From NCBI RefSeq assembly GCF_001592945.1, contig NZ_LRPB01000045.1:1-64000 (forward strand): DNA of 64,000 nt. Reading direction: 5' to 3'. Both the position numbers and the translations under genes were made by a program. The DNA comes from Roseivirga seohaensis. Lineage in GTDB: Bacteria; Bacteroidota; Bacteroidia; Cytophagales; Cyclobacteriaceae. Each line of letters starts with the position of its first letter. Position 1 is the stretch's first letter. Shown here piece by piece: positions 17,504 to 25,466 of this stretch. A model generated the notes under the pieces. It was not told the DNA's origin and ran no database searches. It was given only the letters and a program-made list of their open reading frames with translations.

Positions 17504-17980
17504 ATGAAAGAACCACAATCACTCAACTCAGTTGCTGAATTTCACAAAACATTCAAACACCCAATTCTAGAAACTCCTCAAATTCCGTCTGCCGATAGGT
17601 GCAAGCTTAGGGTATCGCTTATTGCAGAAGAGCTGAAAGAACTAGAAGAAGCCATTCAAGCAAACGATTTAGTTGAGGTAGCCGATGCCTTGTGTGATAT
17701 CCAGTATGTATTATCAGGTGCTATTCTTGAATTTGGTTTAGGTAATAGTTTCAAAACCTTGTTTGACGAAGTACAACGCTCAAACATGAGTAAAACCTGC
17801 AAAACAATGGAGGAAGCTGAAGCTACACAAAAGCACTATATGGACAAAGATGGAACGGAAAGCTATATTGAGGAGTCGGACGGACATTTTTTGGTGTATA
17901 GAACTGCGGATAACAAAACTTTAAAATCGGTAAATTACTCTCCAGCCGACCTTAAGAGTATTCTGAACGACACTATTTAA
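17504..17980 (+). CDS. MazG-like nucleoside triphosphate pyrophosphohydrolase
   Basis: 158 aa. An all-helical NTP pyrophosphohydrolase of the MazG/PRA-PH superfamily. It shows the metal-binding EELKELEEA (about 47-55) and DALCDIQYVLSG (about 66-77), giving the ExxE...ExxD arrangement. The family hydrolyses (d)NTPs, often abnormal ones, to the monophosphate. The C-terminal 50 residues (HYMDKDGTESYIEE onward) are typical of the longer Bacteroidota form. It lies between two oxidative-damage repair genes, which fits house-cleaning of oxidised nucleotides, but this is inference. Its ATG lies right after the msrB terminator. Confidence 0.85.
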   Translation: MKEPQSLNSVAEFHKTFKHPILETPQIPSADRCKLRVSLIAEELKELEEAIQANDLVEVADALCDIQYVLSGAILEFGLGNSFKTLFDEVQRSNMSKTCKTMEEAEATQKHYMDKDGTESYIEESDGHFLVYRTADNKTLKSVNYSPADLKSILNDTI

Positions 17981-18032
17981 AAACATATCGCTTGTAGATG
18001 GCGTTAGGGCTGTAAATAAAATAAAAATACAA

Positions 18033-18695
18033 ATGCACATAGCCTATACATTAATAACAAGCCTGTTTCTCAATTTTGGAGTTTCTTCATGCTCAAATGT
18101 GAACTCAACAGAGTTAGTTAATCTGGAAGCAGAAGTTCAAAAAGGGAATGAAATAGCCACTTTTGCGGGGGGCTGCTTTTGGTGTACCGAAGCGGTATTT
18201 GAACGCGTAAATGGCGTTAAAAATGTGGTTTCGGGTTACACAGGAGGAAAAGAGAATAACCCCACTTATGAAGACGTAAGTTACGGCAGGTCAACCCATG
18301 CCGAAGCTATTCAAATTTATTACGACCCTAAGGTGATTTCGTATCAAGAACTTTTAGAGGTCTTCTTCTATACACACGATCCAACCCAAGTAAATCGTCA
18401 AGGTCCAGATGTAGGAACACAGTACCGTACAGAGGTTTTTTATCATGATGAGAATCAGAAGAAACTAGCTACCGATTATATTTCAAAGTTGAATCAGTCA
18501 GGAAAGTACAATAAACCGATTGCTACAAAAGTGACTGAGTACACTAAATTTTGGCTGGCCGAAGATTACCATCAGAACTATTACGAGTTGAACCCAGGTA
18601 ACCCTTATATTATCAATATAGCTGTACCTAAAGTGAATAAACTAAAAGAACATTTTCCTAATTTGGTAAAGAAGAAATACGCTTCTGAGAAATAA
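18033..18695 (+). CDS. msrA: lipoprotein peptide-methionine (S)-S-oxide reductase
   Basis: 220 aa. A lipoprotein signal (FGVSSC, Cys20) anchors it in the periplasm or outer membrane. The catalytic motif GGCFWCTEAVF places Cys48 as nucleophile and Cys51 as nearby cysteine; these are the only cysteines in the mature part besides Cys20. GPDVGTQYRTEVFYHDENQ is the usual second conserved block. It reduces methionine-S-sulfoxide. With the exported MsrB 0.6 kb upstream it forms a complementary S/R repair pair outside the cytoplasm. A strong hairpin follows. Confidence 0.95.
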   Translation: MHIAYTLITSLFLNFGVSSCSNVNSTELVNLEAEVQKGNEIATFAGGCFWCTEAVFERVNGVKNVVSGYTGGKENNPTYEDVSYGRSTHAEAIQIYYDPKVISYQELLEVFFYTHDPTQVNRQGPDVGTQYRTEVFYHDENQKKLATDYISKLNQSGKYNKPIATKVTEYTKFWLAEDYHQNYYELNPGNPYIINIAVPKVNKLKEHFPNLVKKKYASEK

Positions 18696-18725
18696 GAGCT
18701 TGGCCTTAAATCTTTAATAATATTC

Positions 18726-18755
18726 AATAGCACTTCTTTACAGGAGTGCTATTTT
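18726..18755. terminator. bidirectional terminator between msrA and antiporter
   Basis: AATAGCACT (18726-18734) pairs perfectly with AGTGCTATT (18745-18753) across a 10-base loop and is followed by T residues. The stop codon of the convergent antiporter (18749-18751) lies inside the right arm. Confidence 0.8.
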
Positions 18756-20608
18756 TCTAATATGCTTCTAAACTCAGCTAAGGCGGCATGACTGCCAATT
18801 ACTGTCATAATATCGCCCACCAATAGATGCGTGTTTCCGTGAGGGATAAAGACTTCTCCAGCTCGCTTTTGAATGACTAATGAACCAGCAGGAGGAAAAG
18901 GTACTTCCTTTACCAGTTTTCTATTAATATCACCACGGCTAATTGTTATCTCCTCCAGACGGTAATCTCCAAAACTTTCTGAAAGTGAAGAAACTGAATC
19001 TGGACTGGCAATCATATTTTCAATGTGGTTGGCCAAAACTACATCATGATCGATAAACTTAATTTCTCCTTGAGGGTCAATCAAATCATGTGTAGCCGAT
19101 TGCTTTCTAGTAATAATTTTACTGTGTTTTAATTCATTTTTGATGTATCGGGTCAGCTCCTGATTCAAGTTGTTTGATTCTGTAAGAACAATCACAAGAT
19201 CTGCTGACCTCAGTTTTAATCCGTCTACAACGCTCGCACTTAGGTTTTGAATGAATTTATAGTTCAAACTCTTTTTATCGAAGTCTGGCAATATTTCCTT
19301 CTTCTGGATTAGGGTTATGAAGGACATATCGTGCATTTTAAGCCTTTCGGCTAAGAATAAACTTGCCCTGCTTCCTCCAAAAACATAAATATTGTGGTGC
19401 TCTTCTTTTCCATTATTAAAGATCTTGTAAATGGAAGGCGAGATTAGACTTACCAAAATGGCCGTGGTTACAATTCCGGCATTATCGGCAGAACTAATTA
19501 CATTTAAAGAAAGCCCGATTTGGGCAGCGGCAATGGTCAACCCCATTCTAGCAGTAAGTAATACACCTCCGGCTAAAGCCTTTTTCAACCCAAACACTTT
19601 AATCATGATTAAGGCTGGAATAAGCTGAGTAACAAAAAAACCAACAATTAAGGTGAGAATAAAGGGTATGGATTCTTGAAACTGAGTAAGTGCCGACAAA
19701 TCTAAGTTCACCCCAACCATAATAAAGAAGATGGGAATAAAGAAGCCATAACTCATACCATCCAGCTTAAATAGCAATGCCGAACGCTCTTTGCTTACAA
19801 ACAGGCTTAACAGGGTACCTGCAAAAAAAGCACCCATGGCCAATTCTGTACCGATTAAATGGGCAATTACCACAAAGAATAATAGTAAGGCCACAGCACC
19901 ACGTACTCTAATTTGGCTGGCGGCATGTTCCAGTCTATAGAGCAACTGCTGAAAACTGCGCACTTTCATTAAACGCTTACCAAGCCAGTACACAACGATG
20001 AATACAATGAAAATAATGGCGAAAAGGAGAAGTTCTACCTGAAACCCTTTTTTCAGTACGCCTGAATAAATGCTAATCAGTATGATGCTCATTACCGTGG
20101 CAATGGCACCTTCCATCAGTAGAATCTGCCCAAACTTGCGCTTCAATTCTCCTTCTGCTTTTAAAATAGGTACAGTTATGCTGAGGGCTACGGTTGGTAA
20201 TAAGAACATGTAGAATACGATGTCTACCTCCATAAATTGGTTCATTAACCATGCAAAAGGCAATGAAAGCAATAGCGAACCAAAATAGATGAAAAGGGCT
20301 ACCAAAAGTGAGTTACTTACTAAATCTACAAATTTGATTCGGCCTCGGGGGAAAGATGAAATAATTTTGTTGACATCAATTTCCATTCCTGCCAAGAAGA
20401 TTAGGAATAGAAAGCCAGTTTGTGCCAAAAAGCTTGTAATGGCAGTTTCTTCAACCCAGCCCAATACGAAAGGGCCTACCATTACGCCCATTACGATTTC
20501 GACAATTACAGAAGGTACTTTTGAGATTTCTAACCTGGAGAGTACTAAGGGTACTACCCAGGCAATAGACAGAATGATAAAAATTGGCCAGTATTCGAGG
20601 TTGTTCAT
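18749..20608 (-). CDS. CPA2-type cation:proton antiporter with TrkA domains
   Basis: 619 aa from the ATG at 20608; the preceding in-frame TTG (20611) adds one residue only. Residues about 5-385 are about 12 helices of the Na+/H+ exchanger (CPA2/KefB) fold. Residues about 395-510 form a Rossmann-like TrkA-N/RCK domain (IYVFGGSRASLFLAERL). The last 75 resemble TrkA-C (GDINRKLVKEVPFPPAGSLVI ... VGDIMTVIG). It would exchange K+ or Na+ for H+ across the inner membrane under ligand control. The nucleotide motif GGSRAS is less canonical than GxGxxG. It is transcribed alone. Confidence 0.9.
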   Translation of the reverse strand: MNNLEYWPIFIILSIAWVVPLVLSRLEISKVPSVIVEIVMGVMVGPFVLGWVEETAITSFLAQTGFLFLIFLAGMEIDVNKIISSFPRGRIKFVDLVSNSLLVALFIYFGSLLLSLPFAWLMNQFMEVDIVFYMFLLPTVALSITVPILKAEGELKRKFGQILLMEGAIATVMSIILISIYSGVLKKGFQVELLLFAIIFIVFIVVYWLGKRLMKVRSFQQLLYRLEHAASQIRVRGAVALLLFFVVIAHLIGTELAMGAFFAGTLLSLFVSKERSALLFKLDGMSYGFFIPIFFIMVGVNLDLSALTQFQESIPFILTLIVGFFVTQLIPALIMIKVFGLKKALAGGVLLTARMGLTIAAAQIGLSLNVISSADNAGIVTTAILVSLISPSIYKIFNNGKEEHHNIYVFGGSRASLFLAERLKMHDMSFITLIQKKEILPDFDKKSLNYKFIQNLSASVVDGLKLRSADLVIVLTESNNLNQELTRYIKNELKHSKIITRKQSATHDLIDPQGEIKFIDHDVVLANHIENMIASPDSVSSLSESFGDYRLEEITISRGDINRKLVKEVPFPPAGSLVIQKRAGEVFIPHGNTHLLVGDIMTVIGSHAALAEFRSILEK

Positions 20609-20752
20609 CAAGGTTGTGAAAGTTCGTAATTTCCCTAAAATAGGTAAAAATGAACTGAGCCACGACTATAAACTTCAAAGAATGCTCGAGCCCAAAATAT
20701 TTAAGGCTTTGAAAAGTAGAAATCGAAAATTGAAGAAATAAAGCTCAAACTA

Positions 20753-21250
20753 TTATTTGCTAAACCTAAAGTACTTGAATTCAACTTCTTCTGCTTCTCC
20801 TTCATCGCTGATGACCACATACATGTGAATTTCATTTGCGGAGATACGCTTAATCGTAAACCCATCAAAATAAACGGCATTCTTTTCCACTTTTACCAAA
20901 GGGAACTCTTCTCGTTCATTTTTCTCTTCCCAGCCTGTGAGGTCACTGTTGAAGTGCTTTAAGCGAAATGATAGGCTACCGTTTTCTTCTACCAACTGGC
21001 AGATTTCGTAAAAACTGGTTTTACCTTCTGAAACAAGTTTGAAGGAACCCATCATAGAATCGCCCAAAGGAGGAGACCAAATTTCTTCTGTTATGCCTCC
21101 AAACGCTTCGCCACGCCAATGACCACTCAGCCAAGCGATATCGGCTAAAGTTGCTTTCGGAGATTTATTATTGCCAAGTTTTAAGGTGTTTTGACTAAAG
21201 CTGCTTAAACAGATAAAAACGAATACGAGAGATAGACTTAGCTTTTTCAT
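20753..21250 (-). CDS. DUF6265 family secreted protein
   Basis: 165 aa with a signal peptide (MKKLSLSLVFVFICLSSFSQ). The body matches the DUF6265 pattern: ADIAWLSGHWRGEAFGGITEEIWSPP, then GDSMMGSFKLV and a lipocalin-like beta pattern. Function unknown, probably periplasmic small-molecule or lipid binding by fold analogy. ATG start. It ends 140 bases from the antiporter and follows the DEAD-box gene by 48 bases, so co-transcription with the helicase is possible. Confidence 0.78.
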   Translation of the reverse strand: MKKLSLSLVFVFICLSSFSQNTLKLGNNKSPKATLADIAWLSGHWRGEAFGGITEEIWSPPLGDSMMGSFKLVSEGKTSFYEICQLVEENGSLSFRLKHFNSDLTGWEEKNEREEFPLVKVEKNAVYFDGFTIKRISANEIHMYVVISDEGEAEEVEFKYFRFSK

Positions 21251-21298
21251 GTTTTATTGAATTGACGAACCACAATGCAAATAGGGGACAACGGCTTT

Positions 21299-22624
21299 CT
21301 AGATTTCCGTAATCCTTACCTTTTTATTCTTCAGTTTAGTGTTATTCAGGGTCTTAATCAAACGTTTGGCTTCTATGGCGGCTACGGCAACAAAAGCACA
21401 GTCGTTTTTAATTTCTATCATGCCCAACTGATCTTTCTGCAATTGGCCTTGTTTGAAAAATAGTCCAGCAATATCACTTTTAGAAATTTTATCCTTTCTT
21501 CCTCCCGAAATAAATAGGGTTTTCATCAGTGGTTTTGGTGCCGAAATTTCTTCCAATACATCACGAACCCTTCCACTTTTAGGCTTAAGCTCAGAAATGA
21601 AATCAGGCAATTCTTCTTTTTCCCATTGTAGCACGTAGGCCGTTCCTTCTGAGTTCATTCTGGCGGTTCTACCGTTTCTGTGGGTGAATTCTGGCCCAGA
21701 GTTAGGCAAATGGTAATGGATAATGAATTTCAATTCTGGAATATCAATTCCTCTGGCAGCCAAATCTGTTGCCAATAGCAATTGGTAAGTACCATTTCGG
21801 AACTGAATAAGCGCTCTTTCGCGGTCTACTTGTTCCATTCCACCATAAAACACACCATGGTTAATTTCATGATCGAAAAGGTATTGGCTAATGCGCTCAA
21901 TAGAATCTTTAAAGTTGCAGAACACAATGCCCGGCTGATCTCCAAGTCGGTTGAGGGTATCTACTAAAGTTTCCAATTTATCTCTATCGGGAGAAAGCAC
22001 CAGTTGGATTTCAAGCGATGAGTCGCCTTTATCTGAAAAATCGAGAATTTGAGGCGACTTGAGCTTTACAAAGCCTGGTATTTCGGTTTCGTTGGTGGCC
22101 GAAGTCAAAATCTTCTTTTGCACATGGTTAAGCAAAGCGATGATCTCCATCATTTCTAGTTCAAAACCCACTTCTAAAGACTTATCGAATTCATCTAATA
22201 CCAAGGTTTGTATGTCTTTTACAGGGAAAGCGTCACGCCTTAAATGGTCCGCCACACGGCCAAGAGTACCAACAAGGATTGCAGGTCTGTGCTTCAATTC
22301 CATTCTGTCTTTCGATGCTGGGCGCCCGCCATACACGGCATTGGCTTTAAAACCCGTTCCCATTTCTCTAATCACCTGTTCAATCTGAATGGCCAATTCT
22401 CTGGACGGCACCAAGATTAAAGCTTGTACTTCAGCGCAGTTCACATCTAGTGATTGAATAATAGGAAGCAAAAAGGCCAAGGTTTTTCCTGTGCCCGTAG
22501 GGGAAAGTAAGACTACGTTTGAATGCTGGTGAATGGCTTCTTGGGCCGCTTCTTGCATTGGGTTGAGTTTTTCTATTCGAAGCTTTGCGAGGATTTCCTC
22601 TTGGTTTTTATGGGCAGTTTGCAT
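21299..22624 (-). CDS. DEAD-box RNA helicase with DbpA-type RNA-binding domain
   Basis: 441 aa. Helicase core: Walker A SPTGTGKT (about 41-48), PSRELAIQIE, a DEAD-box variant LDEFDKS, SAT motif (TSATN), then IVFCNFKDS, TDLAARGIDIP and HRNGRTARM in domain 2. Residues about 365-441 resemble the DbpA/CsdA RNA-recognition domain (LFISGGRKDKISKSDIAGLFF). DbpA-like proteins act on 23S rRNA in ribosome assembly. The match is good, but the box is DEFD where DbpA has DEAD. ATG start. Confidence 0.92.
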   Translation of the reverse strand: MQTAHKNQEEILAKLRIEKLNPMQEAAQEAIHQHSNVVLLSPTGTGKTLAFLLPIIQSLDVNCAEVQALILVPSRELAIQIEQVIREMGTGFKANAVYGGRPASKDRMELKHRPAILVGTLGRVADHLRRDAFPVKDIQTLVLDEFDKSLEVGFELEMMEIIALLNHVQKKILTSATNETEIPGFVKLKSPQILDFSDKGDSSLEIQLVLSPDRDKLETLVDTLNRLGDQPGIVFCNFKDSIERISQYLFDHEINHGVFYGGMEQVDRERALIQFRNGTYQLLLATDLAARGIDIPELKFIIHYHLPNSGPEFTHRNGRTARMNSEGTAYVLQWEKEELPDFISELKPKSGRVRDVLEEISAPKPLMKTLFISGGRKDKISKSDIAGLFFKQGQLQKDQLGMIEIKNDCAFVAVAAIEAKRLIKTLNNTKLKNKKVRITEI

Positions 22625-22704
22625 GGTGCAAAACTACTTGTATTTCAGGTATAAATAGAAAAGTGAAACGCTTTTGCGCTTTTATATTTTTTTAAATTGC
22701 CGAA

Positions 22705-22857
22705 ATGAAAAAAGAATGTCCTTCATGCGCCATGGAAATAGATGCAGCAGCAAAAGTTTGCCCTATCTGCGCTTATGAATTCCCTAGGCAGTCAAAGGCT
22801 TTAAGCTGGGTAGCTATCCTCTTAATTGTGGCCTTGTTGTTATGGTTGGTGTTGTAG
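22705..22857 (+). CDS. 50-aa zinc-ribbon plus membrane-helix protein
   Basis: A 50-aa ORF from the ATG at 22705 with two cysteine knuckles (ECPSC at 4-8 and VCPIC at 18-22), then one C-terminal membrane helix (about 33-50, ALSWVAILLIVALLLWLVL). The pattern is a zinc-ribbon anchored to the inner membrane, as in zinc-ribbon-plus-TM proteins of unknown role. A TAAATTG box lies 8 bases upstream of the ATG. It converges on lspA with a single base between the two stop codons. It is too short for the usual gene-length cutoff, but the four cysteines and helix argue it is real. Confidence 0.75.
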   Translation: MKKECPSCAMEIDAAAKVCPICAYEFPRQSKALSWVAILLIVALLLWLVL

Positions 22858-22858
22858 A

Positions 22859-23374
22859 TTAACTGGCTTCCTTTACTTTTTCTTGGTCTTTTTTTGTTAA
22901 GAATTGCTCTAACAGAATTAAACCTGTACCAATCATTACCGATACATCGGCAGCATTAAAAATGCCTGTTCTAAAAACGCCACCTAAATCTATATGCACC
23001 ATATCGGTTACAGAACCATAAAGAATGCGGTCATATAAATTGCCAATTCCACCACCAACAATAAATGATAGACCTACAATTGCTAATTTGGTGAGGTCTT
23101 TTTTAATAAGAAGGAAGACAAAAAGGCCTACCATCACCAAACCTGGTAAACCAAGCAACAGAATGTTTTTGAAAATAGGAGACAAGTCGGAACCCATGCC
23201 TAAGAAAGCGCCTGAATTCTCCACTTTGGTAAGAATAAGGGTATCACCGATCACTTCAATGCGCTCGTTATATTCAATTTGCTCGCGTGCCATTTCTTTG
23301 GTGACTTGATCGCAGCCTATATTAACGATGATAATGGCGAGAATAGCGATGATACGATTAACGTTTGACTTCAT
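22859..23374 (-). CDS. lspA: lipoprotein signal peptidase (signal peptidase II)
   Basis: 171 aa, four membrane helices. It cleaves prolipoproteins before the lipidated cysteine in the inner membrane, serving the many lipoproteins in this window. The two catalytic aspartates are Asp115 in GGIGNLYDRI and Asp143 in FNAADVSVMIG; VENSGAFLGM and DQVTK are the other conserved blocks. ATG start; a TAGTTTAG box about 15 bases upstream resembles a promoter. Confidence 0.96.
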   Translation of the reverse strand: MKSNVNRIIAILAIIIVNIGCDQVTKEMAREQIEYNERIEVIGDTLILTKVENSGAFLGMGSDLSPIFKNILLLGLPGLVMVGLFVFLLIKKDLTKLAIVGLSFIVGGGIGNLYDRILYGSVTDMVHIDLGGVFRTGIFNAADVSVMIGTGLILLEQFLTKKDQEKVKEAS

Positions 23375-23608
23375 GGGATTCTTTTCAGGCTGCTAAACTA
23401 ATCAATAGCTTATAAAATGAAGGCTGGTATTGGTGAAAATTATTTGGTTATGGAAATCTTAGTGGATATTAAGAGTCTTTGAATATATGAAAGATTACAG
23501 GTCTGTGCGTAGGGGTTTTATAAAGAGAAATCAGACTCAGTACATGAGTAAGAACTTTTTGTTTAGTCTAAAACAGTAATTTTTTACATACCTTATGTTA
23601 TAATGTTT

Positions 23609-24106
23609 TTACTCACCAATTAATTCAGTTGTAACCTTTTTTAATAATTCCAAATATTCATTGAAATCATTTCTTTGTATTAGCGATGGTCTATATTGTT
23701 CTGGTGGGTAATGAGAAAGAGCATTTCTTAACTTTCCCCATTCAAGTAATTTATTATAGTCCTCATTATTTATCTTTTTTGAAATTTTTCTAGTGTAATC
23801 TAATTTTACTTTTAGTCCATGCATATCCTTTTCAGGAAAAAACTCTTGCTTTAAAATCCCTTCAAATATTCCTTGTAAGCGCCAAATTCCGAATTGCCAG
23901 ATGAATAAATTGTCGATGAAAGCGTAATAACTTAAGTCAGAAATAGCTTCGGAGTCAGTTTTTTTAGCTTCTAATTCTTTTTCTTTAATTTCAATTTGTT
24001 TATTTCTATCATCAATTAATTCTGTGATTAATCTGTCCGTATAGTCGTAGTCAGAAATTGATAATCCGTATATGTGCCAATTTGTATTTTTAAGTTCTTC
24101 TCTCAC
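23609..24106 (-). CDS. HEPN-like hypothetical protein
   Basis: 165 aa from a GTG start (AT-rich, no ATG nearby). The N-terminal half is charged and coiled-coil-like (IEIKEKELEAKKTD). The C-terminal part contains LRNALSHYPPEQ, which fits the Rx4-6H motif of HEPN RNase or HEPN-like domains. I recognise no specific family. It sits between lspA and a repeat-rich region, has no partner gene and is lower in GC than its neighbours. These are signs of recent acquisition. No nucleotidyltransferase (MNT) antitoxin is next to it, so a toxin role is not supported. Confidence 0.55.
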   Translation of the reverse strand: MREELKNTNWHIYGLSISDYDYTDRLITELIDDRNKQIEIKEKELEAKKTDSEAISDLSYYAFIDNLFIWQFGIWRLQGIFEGILKQEFFPEKDMHGLKVKLDYTRKISKKINNEDYNKLLEWGKLRNALSHYPPEQYRPSLIQRNDFNEYLELLKKVTTELIGE

Positions 24107-24144
24107 TATATACTTTGGTTTCTCAAATATGCTACAATCTTACA

Positions 24145-24200
24145 TAACGCTCACATTTATGAGCGATATATTTCCAATAGTTTACAAAAAGTGAGCGTTA
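24145..24200. repeat. inverted repeat with three competing arms
   Basis: TAACGCTCAC (24145-24154) is perfectly complementary to GTGAGCGTTA (24191-24200). A third copy, TGAGCG (about 24160-24165), can pair with the left arm as a 6-bp hairpin. The AAC...GTT ends recall integron attC sites, but the flanking consensus bases do not fit. It lies upstream of the HEPN-like gene. Confidence 0.6.
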
Positions 24201-24322
24201 GCACCCCAATACGGTGTACTATACGCACCTATTAACAAGTTATAAGTTTAGCGAAATTAATTTTAGAACAGTAACATTCGTTGGCTATTTAGTATTAAAA
24301 TACTAATAAAGCCTGCGTTACT

Positions 24323-24457
24323 CGTCATTGCGAACCTGCTAAAGTCTTGCGAAGTGATAGTGTTTACGTGAAGCAATCTCCCCGCCCAGTTAACGAACAC
24401 CTTAGATTGCTTCGTCATAAGCTTTTGCTATCGCAACGCTTATTTCTCGCAATGGCG
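24323..24457. repeat. palindromic dispersed repeat, copy 1
   Basis: The ends CGTCATTGCGA and TCGCAATGGCG are inverted with one mismatch. The inner GAAGCAATCT (24370-24379) is perfectly inverted against AGATTGCTTC (24404-24413). The same GTCATTGCGA/GAAGCAATCTC design is a widespread bacterial palindromic repeat. No coding sequence is seen in it. Confidence 0.85.
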
Positions 24458-24540
24458 CTCTGATTGAGCGTTTGTGGTGATTTGCATTCAAGAATAATGT
24501 GTGATTGAGGCTGTTATTAACCGAACATATCTGCGTTCAC

Positions 24541-24707
24541 CGTCATTGCTCCTTCGCTGTAGCTTCAGCTCAAGCGTTGCGAACCTGCTGTACTTCTTCG
24601 CAGTGATGGTGTTAACGTGAAGCAATCTCCCCGCCCAGTTAACGAATGCCTTAGATTGCTTCGTCATAAGCGTTCGCTATCATAACGTTTATTTCTCGCA
24701 ATGGCGC
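24541..24707. repeat. palindromic dispersed repeat, copy 2
   Basis: A second copy of the same element with the same inner arms (24619-24628 and 24653-24662) and an identical core of about 30 bases around GAAGCAATCTCCCCGCCC. It has an extra 30-base insertion near the left end. Similarity continues about 20 bases past the right ends of both copies, so the real unit is longer than the palindrome. Confidence 0.85.
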
Positions 24708-24812
24708 TCCGATTGGGTGTTTGAGGTTAAGTGTGGTCAAGAGGATGGGAAACAATCTCAAAGAAATTTCTTATCAGGTTAGGGTAAAAGTAGTTGACCA
24801 ATATGCCCCATA

Positions 24813-25298
24813 CTATTCAAAGCCTTTTTCCCATTCACTTCCTTGAATATCTCCTGCAATAACTAGTTTGTTTTTGAAAACCCACATGGCCATTGTGAAT
24901 TTTTGTTTTGTTTTATCAGAAAAGAAACGCCATTCATTGTTTTCAACATTTGGGCTTCCCAAAAGCTTATTGGCTACTTTGTTAACATCTATGCCATCTT
25001 TTGCAGTTAAAATTATTTCGTAAACTTCTGCTGTACTTGTGCTTACATAAAAAATAGCCGATTGAAACTCTTTATCGTCTAAATTTGAGAGGTATACCCT
25101 TCTGAATGATTCTTCTGTCTTTTGATCTACGCAATTATCACATTTATTTAAAAGCTCTTGCTCGGTAGAGCCCAAGAAGATCTTCATTTTTGTTATAGCT
25201 TTTGGGAAGTACTTTTTCTGTTGTTGAAGGCTTTGCGCTTGAATAGATGTATAACTTAGAAGTAGTACTAGAATCGAGAGCTTTTTGAATAGTTTCAT
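24813..25298 (-). CDS. secreted hypothetical protein
   Basis: 161 aa from the ATG at 25298, which begins a clean signal peptide (MKLFKKLSILVLLLSYTSIQAQ); the frame extends to an unsupported TTG at 25313. The mature part is mixed alpha/beta with a CDNC pair near residue 55. I recognise no family. It lies next to the repeat region, downstream of the histidine kinase and on the same strand, but 170 bases away, so it is probably independent. Confidence 0.6.
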   Translation of the reverse strand: MKLFKKLSILVLLLSYTSIQAQSLQQQKKYFPKAITKMKIFLGSTEQELLNKCDNCVDQKTEESFRRVYLSNLDDKEFQSAIFYVSTSTAEVYEIILTAKDGIDVNKVANKLLGSPNVENNEWRFFSDKTKQKFTMAMWVFKNKLVIAGDIQGSEWEKGFE

Positions 25299-25466
25299 AG
25301 CTAATAAAGTCAATAAGTTTGAGTCGGTAAATCATCTATTCATAAACTATATTGTGCCTATGTCTACCGAGTAGTTGTTAGAAAGTTATAAAAAAATCTT
25401 TCAACGATCAATTCTTTAACGGAGAATAGCGGTTTAGTTTGTAGTAAGAGCACATAGGTACAAGAT

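Larger units (their letters stand above)
24107..24812. other. 706-bp gene-free region
   Basis: No credible ORF on either strand. It contains one inverted repeat (24145-24200), two tandem palindromic repeats (24323-24457, 24541-24707) and AT-rich linkers. It separates the HEPN-like orphan from a small secreted protein. Confidence 0.75.

Noticed and set aside
20289-20741. 150-aa ORF on the plus strand
   Set aside because: It lies almost wholly antisense to the antiporter, with low-complexity basic sequence.
23609-24106. toxin-antitoxin pair around the HEPN-like gene
   Set aside because: No adjacent antitoxin-like ORF on either strand.
24145-24200. integron attC site
   Set aside because: The RYYYAAC and GTTRRRY consensus fails outside AAC/GTT and no integrase is in the window; kept only as an inverted repeat.
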